Of a stretch of DNA of 7,637 nt, positions 1 to 3,585 are shown piece after piece; the stretch's first letter is position 1; each line of letters opens with the position of its first letter. The translations under genes were made by a program, and so were the position numbers. The notes below the pieces were generated by a model, which saw only the letters and a program-made list of their open reading frames with translations, was not told where the DNA came from and ran no database searches. The stretch lies in contig CAKROW010000097.1 of the NCBI GenBank assembly GCA_934373235.1, positions 1 to 7,637 on the forward strand, in the 5' to 3' direction. Source of the stretch: an uncultured Blautia sp. (lineage in GTDB: Bacteria > Bacillota > Clostridia > Lachnospirales > Lachnospiraceae).

Positions 1-59
1 GCTGTCAGAAAATAATAAAATGATTTATAAATATCAGATAAAAAGGATGGAAACAGATT

Positions 60-233
60 ATGATACCAAAGGATCCGGTAATGCTTTTAAGTTACGTAAA
101 TACACAACTGCGGGATTTTTACAGATCCCTGGACGCCTTCTGTGAGGACAGAGAAGTTGACAGAAAAGAACTGGAAGATAAGCTGTACATGATTGATTAT
201 GCTTATGATCCGGCTGTGAATCAGTTTGTATAA
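60..233 (+). CDS. DUF4250 family small protein, function unknown
   Basis: A 57-residue protein beginning MIPKDPVMLLSYVNTQLRDF and ending in YDPAVNQFV. The opening PKDPVMLLSYVN, the central acidic stretch (CEDREVDRKELEDKL, residues 28-42) and the closing AYDP..NQFV match the DUF4250 family as I remember it, and the length is normal for that family. No signal peptide, membrane segment or catalytic motif is visible, so it is probably a small cytoplasmic protein. The start is chosen because AGGATGG (44-50) sits 9 bases upstream of the ATG; the internal ATG at codon 8 lacks such a site. The upstream 59 bases are AT-rich and could hold a promoter (TATAAA at 26-31), but no good -35 box is visible. 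The gene stands alone and faces the minus-strand ABC operon, sharing its terminator. Family assignment is fairly sure; the role is unknown. Confidence 0.85.
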   Translation: MIPKDPVMLLSYVNTQLRDFYRSLDAFCEDREVDRKELEDKLYMIDYAYDPAVNQFV

Positions 234-351
234 AAGATCAGGAACAGGAAAAGGTGACAATGAAACCGGAGGCGGTTTTCCAGAAGATAACATAGATATG
301 CAGGAGGATCGGAGGAAATGCTGAAGGTAAGAAATCAGCTTGCGTAGAATA
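234..351 (+). other. Intergenic stretch with only tiny reading frames
   Basis: No gene is supported here. A short hairpin, AAACCG-GAGG-CGGTTT at 263-278, is followed by only one further T and is too weak to call a terminator. Three very short frames start at ATG 260 (11 codons), ATG 298 (8 codons) and ATG 319 (9 codons, reading MLKVRNQLA). The last follows a good GGAGG. They may be remnants of a decayed gene or simply chance. Confidence 0.4.
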
Positions 352-392
352 AAAAAATCCGCACACAGGATATAACTGTATGCGGATTTTTT
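352..392. terminator. Bidirectional rho-independent terminator between convergent genes
   Basis: The left arm (352-368, A-run then TCCGCACACAG) pairs with the right arm (376-392, CTGTATGCGGA then T-run) around a 7-base loop, GATATAA. There is one C/A mismatch. On the plus strand the stem ends in six T (387-392). On the minus strand the A-run at 351-357 becomes seven T. It can therefore stop transcripts from the DUF4250 gene and from the ABC-2 permease, whose stop codon lies one base beyond the stem. Confidence 0.93.
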
Positions 393-393
393 C

Positions 394-1125
394 TTATAGA
401 TTTTTCTTTTTGTAGATAAACCAGGAAGCACCTGCTGTGAAAACCAGGAGATAGAGAAAAAGGATCCAGATTCCCGTAAAGGAGAAGCTTTCACCGTTGG
501 CGATGCTTCTCATCAGATGACTGGTCTGGGAAAGCGGCAGGGCTGCTACGAATTTGCCAACAAGACCCGGAAGCTTTTCTGTGGAAAAAAAGGTGTTGCA
601 CAGGTAAGCCATGGGCATAATGATATAGTTGGAAAAACGGGGCACATCTGCATGGTTCTTGGCGAGGAAAGATACAACTACGCCAATAGCGGAAAAAACG
701 GCACCATTTAAGAACATGACCAGAAATGACCAGAAATTAAACACAAGACCGGTCTCGATTGGAGCTGTGAGAAGAAGGATCACACCTCCTGCATACAGTC
801 CGCGAAGGCTTCCGCCGATGATCTGTCCTGCAATAAACTGCCAAAGAGGAGTGGGAGAGATCATAACCTGGTCAAAGGCCTTTTCGTAAAGTCTCTGTAC
901 ATTCAGGTTCTGGGCAATTGCATTAAAACTGCCGTTCATGGTGGTAAGGGATACCACACCAGGAATCAGAAAGTTCAGATAGGGCTGTCCGTGAGAGGTA
1001 GTCTGGATTCCCATTCCAAATACGACCAGATACATAAGCGGGGCGATCATGGCAGCCAGAGTGATCTTGTAGAAATCTCTCCGGAACTCCACCCATTTTT
1101 CCCATAAAATTGTAATAATTCCCAT
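394..1125 (-). CDS. ABC-2 type transporter permease (DrrB/NodJ-like)
   Basis: A 243-residue integral membrane protein, the usual length for ABC-2 permeases. About six hydrophobic segments are visible, near residues 22-40, 51-70, 98-120, 131-155, 165-182 and 218-236, with a basic C-terminus (YKKKNL). The stretch EKAFDQVMISPTPLWQFIAG (81-100) followed by a hydrophobic segment, and the later NTFFSTEKLPG (177-187), are typical of the ABC2_membrane family. It should form the membrane channel with the ATPase encoded just upstream; 19 bases separate the two genes, so they form one operon. GGGATG in that gap can serve as ribosome binding site. Related pairs export drugs, glycolipids, polysaccharides or peptides; nothing in the sequence identifies the substrate. 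The protein ends at a shared bidirectional terminator. Family assignment is sure. Confidence 0.95.
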   Translation of the reverse strand: MGIITILWEKWVEFRRDFYKITLAAMIAPLMYLVVFGMGIQTTSHGQPYLNFLIPGVVSLTTMNGSFNAIAQNLNVQRLYEKAFDQVMISPTPLWQFIAGQIIGGSLRGLYAGGVILLLTAPIETGLVFNFWSFLVMFLNGAVFSAIGVVVSFLAKNHADVPRFSNYIIMPMAYLCNTFFSTEKLPGLVGKFVAALPLSQTSHLMRSIANGESFSFTGIWILFLYLLVFTAGASWFIYKKKNL

Positions 1126-1144
1126 AATTGTTCACATCCCTTCT

Positions 1145-1987
1145 TTATGACGGTGACAGGTGACTGCCTGCACGCTCTACAAAAACATCCTCCAGTGTAG
1201 TCTCACGGAGAGAAGCCTGTCCGCTTAAACCGGACAGGTAGTCAATGGCTTCCTGCCTGGTATGGAAATAGTGGCTCCTGGTACCGGCTGGAGATGGCTC
1301 ATCTACCGCATAGCTGCCAAGACTTTCAATAAGGGCAGAAGGAGAGCTGACTTCCTCAAGCTTACCGTGATCCATAAGTGCTACACGGCCGCAGAGGGAC
1401 TGGGCTTCTTCCATGTAATGAGTGGTGAGGAGGATGGTGAGATTTTTGTCGTTAAGCTGACGGAGCAGGTTCCACATCTGGCGCCTGGAAAGCGCATCCA
1501 TTCCTGCAGTAGGCTCATCCAGAAGCAGGATCTCAGGATCAGTGAGAAGTGCCCTGCAAACCATCAGCTTGCGCTTCATGCCTCCGGACAGCTTGCGGAC
1601 TGTACGTTTTCGGAATTTCAGAAGATCACAGAACTCAAGGAGTTCCTCGGTCCTTCTGCGGATTTCTTTTTTGGGCATGAAGTAAAGACGGCCCTGATAT
1701 TCCATGATCTCGTCCATGTTCATGTCCTGCCGCATGGAATACTCCTGGGTGATCACGCTGATCTTGCGTTTCAGATCCGGGCGGTTACGGTTTAAGGTCT
1801 GACCGTCAATGAGGATCTCTCCCTGGGATGGGAGAAGCAGTGTGGATAAAAGACTGATGGTGGTGGTTTTTCCGGCACCATTGGGACCGAGAAGCCCGAA
1901 AAATTCTCCTGTCTCAATCTTTAAGTTCAGGGAATCCACAGCAGTAAAATTATCGAATTTTTTTGTAAGATTTCTTATTTCTATCAT
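1145..1987 (-). CDS. ABC transporter ATP-binding protein (DrrA/NodI-like)
   Basis: A 280-residue soluble ATPase that should power the ABC-2 permease encoded next to it. All nucleotide-binding motifs are intact: Walker A GPNGAGKT at 34-41, Q-loop Gln81, signature LSGGM at 134-138, Walker B ILLLDEP at 153-159 with catalytic Glu158, and switch His190 in TTHYMEEA. The C-terminus carries TLEDVFV (264-270), the characteristic end of DrrA/NodI-type ABC-2 ATPases. The piece beyond the core domain is short, so there is no large regulatory extension. The start is supported by AAGGAG on the minus strand, 5 bases before the ATG. It is the first gene of a two-gene minus-strand operon with its own promoter (2099-2127) and a leader of about 105 bases containing dyads. 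An exporter role is inferred from family; the substrate is unknown. Confidence 0.96.
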   Translation of the reverse strand: MIEIRNLTKKFDNFTAVDSLNLKIETGEFFGLLGPNGAGKTTTISLLSTLLLPSQGEILIDGQTLNRNRPDLKRKISVITQEYSMRQDMNMDEIMEYQGRLYFMPKKEIRRRTEELLEFCDLLKFRKRTVRKLSGGMKRKLMVCRALLTDPEILLLDEPTAGMDALSRRQMWNLLRQLNDKNLTILLTTHYMEEAQSLCGRVALMDHGKLEEVSSPSALIESLGSYAVDEPSPAGTRSHYFHTRQEAIDYLSGLSGQASLRETTLEDVFVERAGSHLSPS

Positions 1988-2021
1988 AGTGACTCCTTAG
2001 TGTTGAGTGAGTAAAACAGTT

Positions 2022-2049
2022 TGTATATCCCGGGATTTTGGCATATACA
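2022..2049 (-). promoter_or_regulatory. Inverted repeat TGTATAT...ATATACA in the ABC-2 operon leader
   Basis: TGTATAT (2022-2028) and ATATACA (2043-2049) are perfect 7-base inverted arms separated by 14 bases. The spacer side includes a self-complementary ATCCCGGGAT (2027-2036). It lies about 45-70 bases downstream of the predicted minus-strand transcription start and about 35 bases before the ATPase start codon. It could be a repressor site or an mRNA structure. No regulator for it is identifiable in the window. Confidence 0.4.
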
Positions 2050-2062
2050 GACCAGGGTCTGT
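2047..2062 (-). promoter_or_regulatory. Operator-like dyad ACAGACC-AG-GGTCTGT
   Basis: Perfect 7-base arms with a 2-base centre form a compact palindrome typical of a dimeric regulator site. It lies roughly 30-45 bases downstream of the predicted minus-strand transcription start. In RNA it would fold as a 6-pair hairpin with a 4-base loop. It overlaps the TGTATAT/ATATACA repeat by three bases, so the two structures are mutually exclusive if they form in RNA. Function is inferred only from symmetry and position. Confidence 0.45.
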
Positions 2063-2098
2063 CTGGAAAATCATTCCGGCGATCTGCACATCTTGTCT

Positions 2099-2127
2099 AT
2101 TATACAGGAATCGTAAGGAGTTTACAA
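2099..2127 (-). promoter_or_regulatory. Sigma-A-type promoter for the ABC-2 operon
   Basis: Reading the minus strand, TTGTAA (2127-2122) is followed by a 17-base spacer and a perfect TATAAT (2104-2099). Transcription should start near 2092, leaving a leader of about 105 bases before the ATPase. The -35 box overlaps the -35 box of the divergent plus-strand promoter. Confidence 0.8.
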
Positions 2128-2150
2128 TGAGAGAATAGTTGTGGTAGAAT
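2121..2150 (+). promoter_or_regulatory. Extended -10 promoter for the Shp-like gene
   Basis: TTTACA (2121-2126) is followed by an 18-base spacer and TAGAAT (2145-2150), preceded by TG one base upstream, giving an extended -10 (TGGTAGAAT). The start of transcription would fall near 2157. That is downstream of the ATG at 2152, which argues against that ATG as the start codon and for the ATG at 2188. Confidence 0.6.
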
Positions 2151-2171
2151 CATGGAGAAAAAGACAGAAAT

Positions 2172-2178
2172 GAGAGGA
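2172..2178 (+). promoter_or_regulatory. Ribosome binding site deciding the Shp-like start
   Basis: GAGAGGA lies 9 bases before ATG 2188. The in-frame ATGs at 2152 and 2170 have no comparable site at normal spacing. Starting at 2188 also gives a normal signal peptide directly from the first residues. Confidence 0.65.
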
Positions 2179-2187
2179 ATAAAATCT

Positions 2188-2742
2188 ATGAGGGGAAAAA
2201 GGATCGCCACAGGTCTGGCTGTGGTATTTTTTATGGCGGCAGGTGTGTGCGCAGGTTTTACAACTGTGGCAGCAGAGAACAGGCAGGGATCGAACAGTGC
2301 CATGAATGTAGACATGGAAGATAAGGAATATTCCATACAGGTGGATCTGGAAGGTGGAAGCGGAAAGGCAAGTGTGACCACCCCTACGATCCTTACTGTG
2401 GAGGATGGCAAAGCTTACGCACAGGTTCAGTGGAGCAGTTCCAATTATGACTATATGATCGTGGACGGGATGAAATATGAACCTGTAAATGAGGAAGGCA
2501 TGAATTCTGTTTTTGAGATCCCGGTTACAGTCATGGATGAGGGAATGGCTGTTGTTGCAGATACTACAGCCATGGGAGCACCAAGGGAGATCAACTACAC
2601 GCTGACCTTTTATTCGGATTCCATCGGTTCCAAAAGCCAGATGCCCCAGGAGGCTGCCAAGAGAGTGGTGGCGGTAGCACTGGTGATCATTATAGGAGGC
2701 GGAATCCTGAATTATTTTGTAAACAAAAGAAACCGGTGCTGA
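2188..2742 (+). CDS. Shp/NEAT-like heme-binding surface protein (predicted)
   Basis: A 184-residue exported protein. Residues 1-29 form a signal peptide: basic MRGKR, a hydrophobic core, and a VAA cleavage site before Glu30. Cys21 is not in a proper lipobox. Residues 47-148 form one beta-rich domain with the pattern TVEDGKAYAQVQWSSSNYDY (70-89), IVDGMKY (91-97), VFEIPV (108-113) and DTTAMG (125-130). This resembles the NEAT-like heme-binding domain of streptococcal Shp and similar domains in clostridial iron/heme uptake proteins. Met90 in YDYM and Met120 or Met129 are candidate heme ligands, as Shp binds heme through two methionines. A C-terminal membrane helix (160-178) with a basic tail (NKRNRC) anchors it; no LPXTG sorting signal is present. 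It is transcribed alone, divergently from the ABC-2 operon, and ends at a strong terminator. Export and anchoring are clear from sequence; heme binding rests on remembered family resemblance. Confidence 0.6.
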   Translation: MRGKRIATGLAVVFFMAAGVCAGFTTVAAENRQGSNSAMNVDMEDKEYSIQVDLEGGSGKASVTTPTILTVEDGKAYAQVQWSSSNYDYMIVDGMKYEPVNEEGMNSVFEIPVTVMDEGMAVVADTTAMGAPREINYTLTFYSDSIGSKSQMPQEAAKRVVAVALVIIIGGGILNYFVNKRNRC

Positions 2743-2773
2743 AGTTTTACGGACAGATATAATATTTTTGTAT

Positions 2774-2830
2774 AAAAGCAGATTTGTACTGATCAGAAAA
2801 ACAAAGATCAGGGCAGGTCTGCTTTTTATT
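2774..2830 (+). terminator. Rho-independent terminator after the Shp-like gene
   Basis: The arm at 2774-2794 pairs with 2806-2826 through 21 positions, using three G-U wobbles and one A/G mismatch, around an 11-base A-rich loop (2795-2805). The outer AAAAGCAGA/TCTGCTTTT and inner CTGATC/GATCAG are perfect. Five T at 2823-2827 follow the GC-containing stem. It separates the Shp-like gene from the MarR operon. Confidence 0.85.
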
Positions 2831-2870
2831 ATGTCATAGGAAATTACTCCGTAATGTTCCAATGACATAA
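2829..2870. repeat. 42-base imperfect palindrome next to the terminator
   Basis: The left arm (2829-2847, TTATGTCATAGGAAATTAC) is the near-perfect reverse complement of the right arm (2851-2870) around a 3-base centre, TCC. There is one mismatch and one extra base. It is not followed by a T-run on either strand, so it does not look like a terminator. It could be a small dispersed palindromic element, an RNA-stabilising hairpin or a protein site. Confidence 0.6.
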
Positions 2871-2982
2871 AAAAGCCCTCCGGGCAGGATTTTGGGGCAG
2901 AAATAAGTTAGCCTGACAAAATAAAATTAATATAAAAACATCCATTAAAATATAAAAAAAGTGTGAACTGCACAAAAAACAG
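2871..2982 (+). other. AT-rich non-coding tract upstream of the MarR promoter
   Basis: After a short GC-rich patch (GCCC-TCC-GGGC at 2875-2885), positions 2918-2962 are almost pure A/T with several A-runs, as expected of an UP element or curved DNA ahead of a promoter. AGTTAGCC followed by GAC at 2906-2917 repeats half of the MarR operator at 3015-3025, with one inserted base. No reading frame with a ribosome binding site is present. Confidence 0.4.
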
Positions 2983-3010
2983 TTGCAATTTTTGTGGATA
3001 TGTATATTAT
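2983..3010 (+). promoter_or_regulatory. Probable promoter of the MarR-ABC-ABC operon
   Basis: TTGCAA (2983-2988) and TATTAT (3005-3010) are separated by 16 bases, with overlapping TATATA alternatives just downstream. The AT-rich run makes the exact -10 uncertain. The MarR-type inverted repeat begins four bases after this -10, covering the expected transcription start. Confidence 0.55.
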
Positions 3011-3013
3011 ATA

Positions 3014-3031
3014 TAGTTAGCCGACTAATTA
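3014..3031. promoter_or_regulatory. MarR-type operator TAGTTAG-CCGA-CTAATTA
   Basis: Arms TAGTTAG (3014-3020) and CTAATTA (3025-3031) match as inverted repeats at 6 of 7 positions around a 4-base centre. The size and TTAG/CTAA core are usual for MarR-family sites. It sits between the -10 box and the ribosome binding site of the MarR gene, so a bound dimer would block transcription of the whole operon, which fits autorepression. The binding protein is inferred from proximity. Confidence 0.65.
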
Positions 3032-3038
3032 AAGGAGG
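3031..3038 (+). promoter_or_regulatory. Strong ribosome binding site fixing a TTG start
   Basis: AAAGGAGG lies 7 bases before TTG 3046. It is the only good site in the region and identifies the TTG as the MarR start. Upstream in-frame starts, such as the TTG at 2983, would fall inside the promoter. Confidence 0.85.
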
Positions 3039-3045
3039 GAAGAGC

Positions 3046-3585
3046 TTGTTTTACGAGGAAGAAGATGGACAAGAGAAGAGTACGGGAATTCTTTCCATGC
3101 TGATGCGCATAGACCGTCATTTTATGGGGAAATGCTTCGGACAGCTTCAGGAAGTGGGAATCTATCCGGGACAGCTTCCTGTGCTGGAGATGGTAGCATG
3201 TTTTGACGGACTGAGCCAGAGAGAGATTGCGGAGAAACTGAATATCAAACCGCCTACAGTAAATGTGTCCGTTCAGAGACTGGAAAAAGCAGGTTTTATC
3301 TGCAGGAAGCCGGATGAGAAGGATCAGCGTGTCACCAGGATCTTTCTTACAGAGAAGGGAAAAGAAAGTAAGAACAGAGGGCTTGAGATGATCCGCATCA
3401 ATGAGAAGATCATGCTTGACGGTTTCAGCGAGACGGAAATCTGTCTGCTCAGGAGATTCCTGGTGCAGATCGCAGAGAATATTGAGAAGATCCCGGCTGC
3501 ATCATGCAGAGAAGATTCAGGACAGAATCATATAGAAGAAACACAAAAGATCAGAAGCGAGAGAAAGGAAGGAAAACAGAAGTGA
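3046..3585 (+). CDS. MarR family transcriptional regulator
   Basis: A 179-residue winged-helix repressor with a TTG start. The N-terminal helix (STGILSMLMRIDRHFMGKCF, 12-31) belongs to the dimerisation region. The DNA-binding helix-turn-helix runs from LSQREIAEKLNIKPPTVNVS (56-75) through VQRLEKAGFI (76-85). The wing carries the family hallmark KPDEKDQRVTRIFLTEKG (88-105), with Asp93-x-Arg95. A further helix near 125-147 completes dimerisation. The last 30 residues are hydrophilic and overlap the ribosome binding site of the next gene. Five cysteines (30, 52, 86, 133, 154) are present, but no redox pattern is evident. The stop overlaps the next start by 4 bases. Most MarR proteins repress a neighbouring transporter until a ligand binds, which fits the operator at 3014-3031. 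The ligand is unknown; PefR, a heme-responsive MarR protein, is one analogue with the same operon order. Confidence 0.93.
   Translation: MFYEEEDGQEKSTGILSMLMRIDRHFMGKCFGQLQEVGIYPGQLPVLEMVACFDGLSQREIAEKLNIKPPTVNVSVQRLEKAGFICRKPDEKDQRVTRIFLTEKGKESKNRGLEMIRINEKIMLDGFSETEICLLRRFLVQIAENIEKIPAASCREDSGQNHIEETQKIRSERKEGKQK
3565..3572 (+). promoter_or_regulatory. Ribosome binding site fixing a GTG start inside the MarR gene end
   Basis: AAGGAAGG lies 9 bases before GTG 3582 and 21 bases before the later ATG 3594, so GTG is preferred. This makes the ABC subunit start overlap the MarR stop as GTGA. Confidence 0.7.

Noticed and set aside
1262..1795. Plus-strand open frame of 177 codons inside the ABC-2 ATPase gene
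   Set aside because: It is fully antisense to a gene with all ABC motifs intact, and its translation shows no recognisable domain.
2113..2137. Upstream reading frame (TAAGGAG then ATG AGA GAA TAG) as a leader peptide
   Set aside because: It lies upstream of the predicted plus-strand transcription start and overlaps the shared -35 region, so it would not be transcribed from this promoter.
2152..2187. Earlier in-frame ATGs (2152, 2170) for the Shp-like gene
   Set aside because: The -10 box ends at 2150, so ATG 2152 would precede the transcript start. Neither has a good ribosome binding site, and 2188 gives a cleaner signal peptide.
2188..2290. Lipoprotein signal using Cys21
   Set aside because: The residue before Cys is Val, which does not fit a lipobox, and a good VAA signal peptidase I site follows at residue 29.
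2338..2742. Sortase signal in the Shp-like protein (QMPQEA before the C-terminal helix)
   Set aside because: It does not match LPXTG or NPQTN closely, and no sortase gene is nearby. A plain membrane anchor explains the C-terminus.
2122..2868. Long minus-strand open frame (about 248 codons) opposite the Shp-like gene
   Set aside because: It is rich in His, Cys and Ser in no domain-like pattern, has no ribosome binding site, and crosses a terminator and a palindrome. It is an antisense shadow of the real gene.
2869..2885. Minus-strand terminator GCCC-GGA-GGGC followed by six T
   Set aside because: The stem is only four base pairs, and no minus-strand gene lies upstream that would need it.
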